DNA of 64,000 nt from Gammaproteobacteria bacterium (GTDB taxonomy: Bacteria; Pseudomonadota; Gammaproteobacteria; Pseudomonadales; Pseudohongiellaceae). The stretch lies in contig PCCP01000084.1 in assembly GCA_002731775.1 (NCBI GenBank), positions 1-64,000 of the forward strand. The letters run 5' to 3'. The position numbers and the translations under genes are program-made. Each line of letters begins with the position of its first letter. The stretch's first letter is position 1. Under the pieces are notes generated by a model that made no database searches, had not been told where the DNA came from, and saw only the letters and a program-made list of their open reading frames with translations. This document shows, piece after piece, positions 34,416-42,590 of this stretch.

Positions 34416-35969
34416 TTGGAAGATCCTGAGCGCACAAAGCAACTGTCCCCGTCACTTGGGAGGATCGATGCTGGCCAAAACCGCGCCCGGGTCGTTAGAT
34501 TGCCCCTCCGCAGTGAAACAGGAGTAGCAAAGGCAACAAGCAAAGGCAGAGCCACCAGCGGGTATGTAGTTAGTAAGCGTTCACATACACTTTGGTATGC
34601 ACTTTACCTGCCTCAGCTGGAGGAACTAGCCCAGTCACAACAACGGCAATACCTGAACAAACTGGCCGCCCTGATGCAGGAGCTTAGCTCTACCATCAGT
34701 TTTCATCCCCTGGCGCTGATTTGCGAAATCCGCAGCAGTCTGAAGTATTTTGGTGGTGTCGATGTTATTCACTGCAGGCTGGGCCAGCTGGTTACGGCAC
34801 AATTGGCAGAATGGGACCTGGCCGATCACTTTCTGTACGCCGTCAGCCCTACGGTGACTGGGAGTCTGTTACTGGCCAGGTCTGGTCATAATGCACTGGT
34901 TTATCAGAAGGACAATCTGCGCTCGGCGCTGGGTCGGTTATCGACGGAAGTATTACAGTTGAAGCGGGAACAAAACCGGCGTCTGTATAATATGGGCGTG
35001 CGCCATTTACGGGATATTTGGCGGTTACCCCCCGCGGGTTTACGCAGGCGATTTGGCAGCGATTTCCTGAATCAATTGAACCGGGCCCTGGGTAAAGTTC
35101 CGGAGCCTACCCGGAATTATTTGCCTCCACCTGCTTTCCTCACTTGCTACGACCTGCCCTATGAGCTGGAAAACTTGGATCGCTTGCTACCGGTGGCCGA
35201 TGAGATCTTCGCTCAGCTCTGTGACTTCTTAGGCCGGCGCGATCTTGGCGCCAGCCAGCTGTTGTTCTCTCTACAACACGAAAAACGCAGCTGCACCAAA
35301 ATCAACATAGGTCTGCGTCAGCCCAGCCGTTCGAGAAAGCACCTCATGTTGTTGCTGGAAACCCATTTCAGCAATCTAAGTATTCCAGCACCGGTAACGG
35401 CAGTGAAACTGGAGGTAACGCAGTTCGATGCCTTTGCCAGTCACAGCAGTCCCCTTTCGGAAAAATGGGGACGGAGCCAATTTTCATTGCAGGGTAATGA
35501 ATTAAACGAGACAGGGGAGAAAATCGCCTCCGCCCCCATTTTTCCCAACGACAGCAATCTCAATCAGTTTATAGAACAGCTGCAAGCCAGGCTCGGGGAG
35601 CATCATGTTAAGAGCATTAACAGCGTGGCGGAACATTGTCCGGAATATGCCAGCCAACAAGCTGATTATCTCGAGTTTGATACACCGAAGAAGAGGAGGC
35701 AGGCGGTAGCAAGGCCGGTAGCCTTGAATCCTCGGCCGTTCTGGTTGCTGGAGCAACCACTGCAACTCAGTATCAGAAGAGGCCGGCTCTATCATCGCAA
35801 AGCCATTAGCATCATCAGCGGTCCGGAACGCATCGAAACCCATTGGTGGTCCGGCACAGATGTGCGCCGTGATTACTATGTCGCCAGTGAGCAGAATGGC
35901 TGTCGTTTATGGATTTACCGGGAGAAGGGGGCAAACAGGCACTGGTTTCTGCATGGTTTTTTTGCTTAG
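34416..35969 (+). CDS. imuB: ImuB, catalytically inactive Y-family polymerase homologue
   Basis: ImuB links DnaE2 to the beta clamp. The recognisable Y-family domain begins about residue 57 with LWYALYLPQLEELAQ. The only upstream starts in frame are weak; TTG 34416 gives 517 residues, so the true N terminus is uncertain. Later landmarks are LALICEIRSSLKYFGG, a helix-hairpin region near LYNMGVRHLRDIWRLPP and the C-terminal WWSGTDVRRDYYVASEQNG followed by WIYRE. Residues about 349-376 (EKWGRSQFSLQ...GEKIASAPIF) are encoded by a palindromic repeat also found in frame in dnaE2. The gene converges on dnaE2 with a 143-base gap. Confidence 0.9.
   Translation: MEDPERTKQLSPSLGRIDAGQNRARVVRLPLRSETGVAKATSKGRATSGYVVSKRSHTLWYALYLPQLEELAQSQQRQYLNKLAALMQELSSTISFHPLALICEIRSSLKYFGGVDVIHCRLGQLVTAQLAEWDLADHFLYAVSPTVTGSLLLARSGHNALVYQKDNLRSALGRLSTEVLQLKREQNRRLYNMGVRHLRDIWRLPPAGLRRRFGSDFLNQLNRALGKVPEPTRNYLPPPAFLTCYDLPYELENLDRLLPVADEIFAQLCDFLGRRDLGASQLLFSLQHEKRSCTKINIGLRQPSRSRKHLMLLLETHFSNLSIPAPVTAVKLEVTQFDAFASHSSPLSEKWGRSQFSLQGNELNETGEKIASAPIFPNDSNLNQFIEQLQARLGEHHVKSINSVAEHCPEYASQQADYLEFDTPKKRRQAVARPVALNPRPFWLLEQPLQLSIRRGRLYHRKAISIISGPERIETHWWSGTDVRRDYYVASEQNGCRLWIYREKGANRHWFLHGFFA
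35461..35544. repeat. Palindromic repeat inserted in frame in imuB
   Basis: Arms 35461-35485 and 35519-35544 are inverted copies: AAAAATGGGGACGGAGC against its near complement, with about 33 bases between. The element is read without a stop and encodes EKWGRSQFSLQGNELN followed by ETGEKIASAPIF. It matches, by eye, roughly 80 percent of the bases of the element in dnaE2 at 36612-36694 in the same coding orientation. Confidence 0.85.
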
Positions 35970-36085
35970 GGGATCTATAACCGATACCGGCCTCTTCGAC
36001 TGGCAAGACTTTGACAATATCCTCGACATTTACAAGAGTGCAGAGCCTGCGTTATTAAAGAACACCATAAGCATTGAGCCTCCTC

Positions 36086-36115
36086 GGGCACACTGTATTA
36101 TTCAAAGGTGCCCTA
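36086..36115 (+). repeat. Dispersed repeat copy forming a hairpin at the dnaE2 stop codon
   Basis: GGGCAC at the left and GTGCCC at the right form a stem around ACTGTATTATTCAAAG. The CTA at the right end (36113-36115), read in reverse, is the TAG stop of dnaE2. It lies in the convergent gap with imuB and could act in termination. Confidence 0.85.
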
Positions 36116-39100
36116 AGTAAAATTACGCGATGAGAGCTCCATCGAACCCAGCCAGTGGCTCAGGTCCACCAGGTGACTGGCAATGAGATGAATTACACCA
36201 TCGCTTTTCTGCACGTGGCCCACCACACCGATTAGCATCGCCTGGCGCACGATAGGGCGTAGCTTTTCTCCCAGGTTTGGCCAGACTACGACATTGACGA
36301 AACCACTTTCATCTTCCAGGGTTAAAAATGTGACACCTGCCGCCGTCATCGGTCGCTGCCTGCAGCTAACAAGCCCTGTTACTTTGACATTGGCTTCGTC
36401 CTCGATATCGGCAAGATCGCTGGCGGTAGATACCTGGTAGTTATTCAGATGTTGGCGGAACAATGCCAGTGGGTGCTGGCGCAGGGTAAATCCGGTAGCG
36501 CCATAGTCCTCCACGATATTCTGACTTTCGCTGGCAACCGGTAGCAGTACATCCACACCAAAATCACTGTCGGCGTAAAAACGCATGGTCATATTCGCGC
36601 CCGTCGTTAAAGAAATGGGGTCGGAGGTAATTTTCTCCCCTATTCCATTTGATTCATTATCCTGCAAAGAAAATTGCCTCCGGCCCCATTTTTCATTTTT
36701 CTCAATATCGATACCAGAGGCCTGCCAGAACGCACGATGGCGGTCGCCGCTCAAAGCTCTGAGGGCATCTGCTGCTGCCAGTGCTTCCAGATCTTTCTTG
36801 TTGATGCCACTGCGAAATATCAGGTCCTGTATATTACTGAAGACACTGCTTTGTCGTGCTTCCACGACTGCACTGGCACCGGGCTTTGACATGCCTTTCA
36901 CTAATCTGAAACCGATTCGCAGCTTGGGGGAAAAATTGGGGTCAGAGTAAAACCTCCTATCACCATCCCTATTACCTTTCCCTGACTTAAAGGAATTCTT
37001 ACTCTGACCCCAAACCAAGGTGCAGTCATGGAAACTCTCATTCACATCCACCGGCAGCACCTTAACACCATGACGCTGGGCATCCTTGAGCAGTTGCGCC
37101 GGGGCGTAAAACCCCATCGGTTGGCTGTTGAGCAGGGCGCAACAAAATGCAGCCGGGTGATAGCATTTGAACCACGATGATATATAGGCAATCAGGGCAA
37201 AACTGGCGGAGTGGGATTCGGGGAAACCATAATCACCGAAGCCCTTTATTTGCCTGAACAATTGCTCTGCGAAGTCTCGCTCGTACCCTCGCTCCAACAT
37301 GCCGTTGACCAACTTATCCCGGTAAGATTCCAGGCCGCCTTTGCGCTTCCATGCCGCCATGGAGCGACGTAACTGGTCCGCCTCGCCGCCACTGAAGCCC
37401 GCCGCCACCATCGCCAGTTGCATAACCTGTTCTTGAAAAATTGGCACTCCCAGGGTTCGCTCGAGGGTCGCTTTTACCGCGTCGCTGGGGTAGGTCACCA
37501 ACTCTTTGCCACTGCGCCGATTAAGATAGGGGTGCACCATGTCGCCCTGAATAGGGCCAGGTCTCACAATTGCAATCTGAATCACCAGATCATAATAACT
37601 TCGGGGTCGCAGTCGCGGCAGCATGCTCATCTGGGCACGGGATTCGATCTGAAACACACCCACCGTATCCGCCTTACACATCATGTCATAGACCCGGGGA
37701 TCTTCGGCGGGGATTTTTTGAATAGTCAGAGGCTCATTGCTGTATGCACTTACCAGATCCAGGCACTTCTGTATCGCCGTGAGCATGCCTAATGCCAGCA
37801 CATCGATTTTTAACAATCCCAGTGATTCCAGGTCATCCTTTTCCCATTGTATGACCGTGCGATCGAGCATGGCGGCGTTTTCGATTGGAACCAGGTGGGA
37901 TAGCAGACCCTGACTAATGATAAATCCACCGACGTGCTGGGACAGGTGGCGGGGAAATCCGGTCAGGGATTGGGCAAGGTGCACCAGTTTTTGAATCAAC
38001 GGGTCTGAATAGTCGATATCCGCATCGCTGAGCTGCTCTTCCAGATTCGATCCCCACCAGTAGATTGATTTGGCGAGATGATCCAACAACTCAGCGTCCA
38101 GGCCCAGGGCTTTCCCCACATCACGAATCGCGCTGCGGGAACGGTAGGTGATTACTGTAGCGGCCAGTGCGGCCCGATCACGGCCGTACTTGTTGTAAAT
38201 GTATTGAATGACTTCTTCGCGGCGGGCGTTCTCGAAATCCACATCGATGTCTGGTGGTTCATTACGTTCCCTCGAGATGAAGCGTTCGAATAGAACCTCG
38301 ATACGGGCAGGATCGACTTCGGTAATCCCCAGGCAGTAGCACACTGCGGAATTGGCCGCCGAGCCCCGGCCCTGACACAGAATGTGCTGGCTGCGGGCGA
38401 AAGCAACCAGATCATGAACGGTGAGAAAGTAGTGCTCGTAACCAAGCTCCTTAATCAGGGCCAGTTCATGTTCGATGAGATTACGAACTTTCGGCGTGGC
38501 GCCGTTGGACCAGCGCTGGCGTATGCCGGCTTCGGTTAACTCCCTTAACCAGCCACTGGCTGTATAGTCGACTGGCACCAACTCATGAGGATATTCGTAG
38601 CGCAGCTCATCCAGTGAAAAATCACAGCTGCTGGCGATATGGACAGTGGCTTCGAGCAATTCCTGGGGAAACAGCTTCGTCAATTGTTCAAACGAACGCA
38701 GGTGACGCTGGCTATTGCATTCGCTGTTAAAGCCGAGTTCATCAAACTGCACTCCCAGCCGAATCGCCGTCAAGGTATCCTGAAGAATTCTGCGCTGGGC
38801 GGTGTGCATGAAGACACCACCGACGGCACAGAGTGGCAGTCGAAATTGTTCACCCAATTTCTGCAGGCCTTGCAGTTTCAGGCGATCATCTCCTCGCAGT
38901 AATAACTCAACGGCTATCCACAAGGATTTCGCCAACACCCGAGATAACCACACCGCCTGCGATGCAATGTGCTCGGGGGCCTGTAGCGGGTCCGGAATCC
39001 ACAAGGCCACACATTCACCGGGCAGGTTTTTTTCCACCATGGCACGATCGATCTGGTATTCACCTTTCCGTGCCTCTCGCCGCGCGCAGCTAATGAGATG

Positions 39101-39445
39101 GCTCAGTTCGCCGTAGCCTCTGCGGCTGCGGGCCAGTAACACCAGATGACAACCATCTTCCAGTACAAATTCGCTGCCGATGATCAGTTTGATAGCGCGT
39201 CCTTTGGCCGCCATGTGCGCCCGTACTACACCAGACAGCGAGCACTCATCGGTAATGGCAATGGCGCGATAGGCCAGTGCGTCTGCCTGCTCCACCAGCT
39301 CTTCCGGAAATGACGCGCCCCGCAGAAAAGTGAAATTAGAGATGCAGTGCAGCTCCGCATAGGCAGCTTCAGAGCCTGCGTCCGCGCCGACTCCAGGCCG
39401 CAGCTCTGCACCGATTTCAGGTTTTTGGGGGGAAGATTTCACCAT
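36113..39445 (-). CDS. dnaE2: Error-prone DNA polymerase DnaE2 (ImuC)
   Basis: A 1110-residue C-family polymerase for SOS-induced translesion synthesis. The N-terminal PHP domain starts YAELHCISNFTFLRGASFPE. The polymerase core contains LCQGRGSAANSAVCYCLGIT, the catalytic aspartates in PPDIDVDFENARREEVIQY, and the DnaE2-typical FPRHLSQHVGGFIIS. A helix-hairpin-helix and a C-terminal OB fold follow (VKVTGLVSCRQRPMTAAGVT). It is somewhat longer than usual DnaE2 because of two in-frame palindromic insertions at residues about 812-838 and 918-945. A LexA box lies 18 bases upstream of the start. It converges on imuB rather than following it, a split arrangement. Confidence 0.95.
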   Translation of the reverse strand: MVKSSPQKPEIGAELRPGVGADAGSEAAYAELHCISNFTFLRGASFPEELVEQADALAYRAIAITDECSLSGVVRAHMAAKGRAIKLIIGSEFVLEDGCHLVLLARSRRGYGELSHLISCARREARKGEYQIDRAMVEKNLPGECVALWIPDPLQAPEHIASQAVWLSRVLAKSLWIAVELLLRGDDRLKLQGLQKLGEQFRLPLCAVGGVFMHTAQRRILQDTLTAIRLGVQFDELGFNSECNSQRHLRSFEQLTKLFPQELLEATVHIASSCDFSLDELRYEYPHELVPVDYTASGWLRELTEAGIRQRWSNGATPKVRNLIEHELALIKELGYEHYFLTVHDLVAFARSQHILCQGRGSAANSAVCYCLGITEVDPARIEVLFERFISRERNEPPDIDVDFENARREEVIQYIYNKYGRDRAALAATVITYRSRSAIRDVGKALGLDAELLDHLAKSIYWWGSNLEEQLSDADIDYSDPLIQKLVHLAQSLTGFPRHLSQHVGGFIISQGLLSHLVPIENAAMLDRTVIQWEKDDLESLGLLKIDVLALGMLTAIQKCLDLVSAYSNEPLTIQKIPAEDPRVYDMMCKADTVGVFQIESRAQMSMLPRLRPRSYYDLVIQIAIVRPGPIQGDMVHPYLNRRSGKELVTYPSDAVKATLERTLGVPIFQEQVMQLAMVAAGFSGGEADQLRRSMAAWKRKGGLESYRDKLVNGMLERGYERDFAEQLFRQIKGFGDYGFPESHSASFALIAYISSWFKCYHPAAFCCALLNSQPMGFYAPAQLLKDAQRHGVKVLPVDVNESFHDCTLVWGQSKNSFKSGKGNRDGDRRFYSDPNFSPKLRIGFRLVKGMSKPGASAVVEARQSSVFSNIQDLIFRSGINKKDLEALAAADALRALSGDRHRAFWQASGIDIEKNEKWGRRQFSLQDNESNGIGEKITSDPISLTTGANMTMRFYADSDFGVDVLLPVASESQNIVEDYGATGFTLRQHPLALFRQHLNNYQVSTASDLADIEDEANVKVTGLVSCRQRPMTAAGVTFLTLEDESGFVNVVVWPNLGEKLRPIVRQAMLIGVVGHVQKSDGVIHLIASHLVDLSHWLGSMELSSRNFT
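36612..36694. repeat. Palindromic repeat inserted in frame in dnaE2 (same family as in imuB)
   Basis: Arms 36612-36635 and 36669-36694 are inverted copies (ATGGGG, CGGAGG and AATTTTC blocks). Read on the dnaE2 strand it encodes EKWGRRQFSLQDNESN and then GIGEKITSDPIS, nearly the same peptide as in ImuB. It falls between the helix-hairpin-helix region and the OB fold. Confidence 0.85.
36937..37013. repeat. Second palindromic repeat type inserted in frame in dnaE2
   Basis: TTGGGGTCAGAGTAA (36937-36951) and its exact complement (36999-37013) flank 47 bases. The element encodes WGQSKNSFKSGKGNRDGDRR and FYSDPNF without a stop (residues about 812-838). Similar DnaE2 proteins, as I recall them, go directly from the DCTLE-type segment to the LRLGFR segment here. 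Confidence 0.83.
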
Positions 39446-39462
39446 TATGACAATCTAAACTA

Positions 39463-39478
39463 CTGTATATACATACAG
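39463..39478. promoter_or_regulatory. LexA (SOS) box of dnaE2
   Basis: CTGTATATACATACAG fits CTG-N10-CAG. It lies 18 bases upstream of the dnaE2 start codon on the reverse strand, giving dnaE2 its own SOS control separate from imuAB. Confidence 0.92.
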
Positions 39479-39535
39479 TAGTTTTAAGTAAACAAATTGT
39501 CAAGCTCATACTCTCGTTGCCCTTCTATCTACCCA

Positions 39536-39570
39536 CTGAGACATTACTGTATTATTCAGAGGCGCCCTAG
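39536..39570 (+). repeat. Dispersed repeat copy upstream of the D-aminoacylase-like gene
   Basis: It starts CTGAGACATT, carries TATTATTCAGAGGCGCCCTAG, and differs from the 24751 copy at one base. It sits between the dnaE2 promoter region and the next forward gene, overlapping no stop codon. Confidence 0.85.
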
Positions 39571-39634
39571 AAAACGGCGCGGGCTTTAATATGCTATGAG
39601 CACAATCCCAAGGCTTTACTGGAAAACGCCCAAT

Positions 39635-41356
39635 ATGATCAAACACATGACAAAAACACTCCTGCGGTTCTTGTTCTACGGACTAATACTCCTGACCGGG
39701 TTAAATGCCTGCAGCCCCGCCGACCGACCGGCTTACGAGCTGATGATTACGGGTGGCACTATTTACGACGGCAATGGTGGCCAGCCCTACGAGGCGGACA
39801 TCGCTATCGAAGGCGACCGCATCGTCGCCATCGGTGATCTGGCAGCCGATGCGAGCACGGTTATCGATGCCACCGGCCTCGCCGTCGCTCCGGGCTTCAT
39901 TAACATGCTCAGTTGGGCCACGGAATCATTGATTATCGATGGTCGCAGCCAGGGCGATATACGCCAGGGTGTGACCCTGGAAGTATTTGGCGAGGGCAAT
40001 TCCGAAGGCCCGCTGAGCGAGGTGATGCGGGCGCAGTTGTTAGCCGATCAGGGGGATGATAAATACGACATCGAATGGACGACACTGGATGAGTACCTGG
40101 ATTTCCTGGTGCAAACGGGCATCTCCACCAACGTCGCATCGTTCATCGGCGCGACTACGGTAAGAATCCATGAACTGGGTTATGCGGACCGGGCACCCAC
40201 TGCCGCAGAGTTGGAACGGATGCAGGCACTGGTGCGGGATGCCATGGAAGATGGCGCTCTCGGTCTCGGCTCCTCACTGATTTATGCGCCGGCCTTCTAT
40301 GCCAGCACCGAAGAACTAGTGGCCCTGGCAGAGGTAGTAGGCGAATACGGCGGCATGTATATCTCGCATCTGCGCAGCGAAGGCAACAGGCTGCTGGAGG
40401 CAATCGATGAACTGATCCACATCGCTCGCGAAGCTGGCGTCGCCGGCGAGATCTACCACCTGAAGGTGGCCGGCCAGAGCAACTGGGACAAGTTTGACGC
40501 GGTGGTGACAACAGTTGAAGCTGCGCAGGCGGAGGGGCTCGCGATCACCGCAGACATTTATACCTATACCGCCGGCTCTACCGGGCTCGATGCCGCCATG
40601 CCGCCCTGGGTGCAGGAAGGAGGTTATGATGCCTGGTCTCAGCGCCTGAAAAATCCGGCGATTCGGGACAAGGTGTTAAGCGAGATGACGGTACCCACCG
40701 ATGAGTGGGAAAACCTGGGTCTCGCAGCCGGTGCCGAAGGCACGCTCTTAGTTGGTTTTCGAAACCCTGAGCTCAGGCGCTACCTCGGTATGACCTTGGC
40801 CGAAGTCGCCGCAGAAAGAGAAACCTCCGCCGCAGACACGGTCATCGATCTAGTCATCGAGGACGGTAGCCGCGTGCAAGTAGTCTACTTCCTTATGTCT
40901 GAGGAAAATGTGGCTAGGGGCATTGCGCTGCCGTGGGTGAGTTTTGCCTCGGATGCAAGATCCATGACCACCGCAGGCAGCTTTATTGAACAGAGCACCC
41001 ATCCCCGAGCCTATGGCAACTTTGCCAGGGTGCTCGGCAAGTATGTGCGGGAAGAGCAGATCATTAGCCTGCCCGAAGCGATCCGCAAATTAAGCAAATT
41101 ACCCGCCTCCAATCTGAAAATACGCGACCGTGGTGAACTCAGGGAATCTTATTTCGCAGATATCGTGATATTTGATCCTGCCGACATACAAGACCATGCG
41201 ACCTTCGATGACCCTCATCAATACGCCACCGGTATGGCCTACGTGATCGTCAATGGCGACATAGTCATTGACAAAGGGGAGCACACAGGCGCACTGCCTG
41301 GGCAGGTAGTACGGGGTCCGGGTTGGCGCGGTTGGAAAGATTCTGATACTAATTGA
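39635..41356 (+). CDS. N-acyl-D-amino-acid deacylase-like amidohydrolase, lipoprotein
   Basis: From ATG 39635 the protein has 573 residues (586 from ATG 39596). It starts with a signal peptide ending in the lipobox GLNAC. The amidohydrolase-3 fold is clear: LMITGGTIYDGNGGQPYEAD, VAPGFINMLSWATES, MYISHLRSEG, EIYHLKVAGQSN and SFASDARSMTT near the C terminus. The usual HxH of the PGFID-HTH motif is replaced by MLSW, and the Cys metal ligand region reads TLEVFGEGNSEG, with no Cys. The two later His and the Asp are kept. It may use one metal through a changed ligand set or act on other N-acyl or cyclic substrates. It is probably anchored facing the periplasm. Confidence 0.8.
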   Translation: MIKHMTKTLLRFLFYGLILLTGLNACSPADRPAYELMITGGTIYDGNGGQPYEADIAIEGDRIVAIGDLAADASTVIDATGLAVAPGFINMLSWATESLIIDGRSQGDIRQGVTLEVFGEGNSEGPLSEVMRAQLLADQGDDKYDIEWTTLDEYLDFLVQTGISTNVASFIGATTVRIHELGYADRAPTAAELERMQALVRDAMEDGALGLGSSLIYAPAFYASTEELVALAEVVGEYGGMYISHLRSEGNRLLEAIDELIHIAREAGVAGEIYHLKVAGQSNWDKFDAVVTTVEAAQAEGLAITADIYTYTAGSTGLDAAMPPWVQEGGYDAWSQRLKNPAIRDKVLSEMTVPTDEWENLGLAAGAEGTLLVGFRNPELRRYLGMTLAEVAAERETSAADTVIDLVIEDGSRVQVVYFLMSEENVARGIALPWVSFASDARSMTTAGSFIEQSTHPRAYGNFARVLGKYVREEQIISLPEAIRKLSKLPASNLKIRDRGELRESYFADIVIFDPADIQDHATFDDPHQYATGMAYVIVNGDIVIDKGEHTGALPGQVVRGPGWRGWKDSDTN

Positions 41357-41567
41357 ACTAGCAGCAGCGGCAGCCAACACACTCAAAACAATCGGAATTC
41401 GAGCCCCGGTTTTTTTGAGAAACTGCATAGCTTGCCACTGAGCGTCGCCTGCTTCAGCCTGCAGGCACGCACTCATGCGCTCCCCGCGCAAGATGTTAAA
41501 TGCTTGCCTTGGTCACCGGCGTACTAGTTGGGATAGTCGCCAGGCTAAGCACTGGCGTTGGAGCAGA

Positions 41568-41828
41568 CTACACTTCTATTGGCAGATTTTCTCGTCCCGC
41601 TGTAGGCATCTCGGGGGCGGCCGTCAATTTCGAGCGATTCACCGCCATGCGGTCGTATAAACGGGTGACAACCCTGCTGCCAGTCTTCTCAAACAGAGAG
41701 GGGGCGAACGCGTGAATCAGGCAGCACAACGAGGCCGCTAGCAATGCCCAGGTAAACGACAGGGCGTGTCGCATATGCTGGAAATAGCTTTCACCAACGC
41801 TGTTCAGGTGTGATTTAGTCCGGTTCAT
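41568..41828 (-). CDS. DUF6356 family small membrane protein
   Basis: This 86-residue protein starts MNRTKSHLNSVGESYFQHM and has one strong hydrophobic segment FTWALLAASLCCLIHAFAPS. SLFEKTGSRVVTRLYDRM follows. The run HALSF...LIHA..P.LFEKTGSR is the pattern I associate with DUF6356, whose function is unknown. It lies alone between two forward genes and diverges from the Lrp gene, 150 bases away. Confidence 0.65.
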   Translation of the reverse strand: MNRTKSHLNSVGESYFQHMRHALSFTWALLAASLCCLIHAFAPSLFEKTGSRVVTRLYDRMAVNRSKLTAAPEMPTAGRENLPIEV

Positions 41829-41935
41829 TCGAGTTCATCTCGCTGCGTTTTAGTCGATCTGGAAGCCAGCGAATAGCGTAACAAACTTGCCTTAACAATT
41901 GTTTGCGAATATGCTACAAAACTCACGTTTTTCTA

Positions 41936-41979
41936 TAATAATATTCTAATATATATCACTATTGTGTAATAATATTCTA
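41936..41979 (+). promoter_or_regulatory. Direct repeat, candidate Lrp autoregulatory operator
   Basis: The 13-mer TAATAATATTCTA occurs exactly twice (41936-41948 and 41967-41979), 31 bases apart, about three helical turns. The second copy touches the start codon of the Lrp-family gene. Spacing on one DNA face suits an octameric Lrp-type regulator binding its own promoter. Confidence 0.5.
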
Positions 41980-42455
41980 TGGATAAGATAGATAGAAATA
42001 TTTTGGACTTGTTACAGACGAACGCGGGTTTATCTACCGCAGAACTCGCCGAGGCCGTTGGCCTGTCCACGACGCCCTGCTGGCGGCGCATTCAAAGGCT
42101 GGAGCAGGAGGGCATCATCATGAGTCGGGTAGCGCTGTTAAATCGGGAAAAGCTCAACCTGGGAATCGATGTGTTCGTGGCTGTGAAAACCAATCAGCAT
42201 AATCTGGAATGGCTGGCAGAATTTTCGAGAAGAGTCGGTGAATTCCGTGAGGTGGTAGAGTTTTATCGGATGGCGGGGGAGTCTGACTACCTGCTCAGGG
42301 TAGTCGTTCCGGATATTCCTGCCTTCGATTCCTTCTACAAAAAGCTGGTACAGACCGCCGATCTGGCCGATGTGTCTTCCAATTTCGCCATGGAGCAGAT
42401 CAAATACACCACCGCATTGCCCCTGCAGTACGCCAGCGGCGACAAACTCCGCTAA
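41979..42455 (+). CDS. Lrp/AsnC family transcriptional regulator
   Basis: 158 residues. The N-terminal helix-turn-helix runs from MDKIDRNILDLLQTNAG through LSTAELAEAVGLSTTPCWRR. The C-terminal RAM ligand-binding domain contains FREVVEFYRMAGESDYLLRV, the conserved G.yD-type segment. It likely senses an amino acid and controls nearby or distant transport and catabolic genes. The next forward gene is a serine hydrolase with its own ribosome site, 135 bases downstream. The promoter holds exact direct repeats, pointing to autoregulation. Confidence 0.9.
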   Translation: MDKIDRNILDLLQTNAGLSTAELAEAVGLSTTPCWRRIQRLEQEGIIMSRVALLNREKLNLGIDVFVAVKTNQHNLEWLAEFSRRVGEFREVVEFYRMAGESDYLLRVVVPDIPAFDSFYKKLVQTADLADVSSNFAMEQIKYTTALPLQYASGDKLR

Positions 42456-42590
42456 TCCCGCCCGCCTGAATTGCGCCAGAGGTGGTCATAGTCATCCTGG
42501 GCAAGGTACTATTTGTTGCCTTTATGGGAAGCTGTTTCCGATAAACGGGTTGCTCGAACTCCGAAGACAATAACAAAGGGAGAATGGAAA

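Noticed and set aside
41475-41660. 61-codon forward frame upstream of the Lrp gene
   Set aside because: Opposite the DUF6356-like gene and rich in Arg, His and Trp, typical of a shadow frame.
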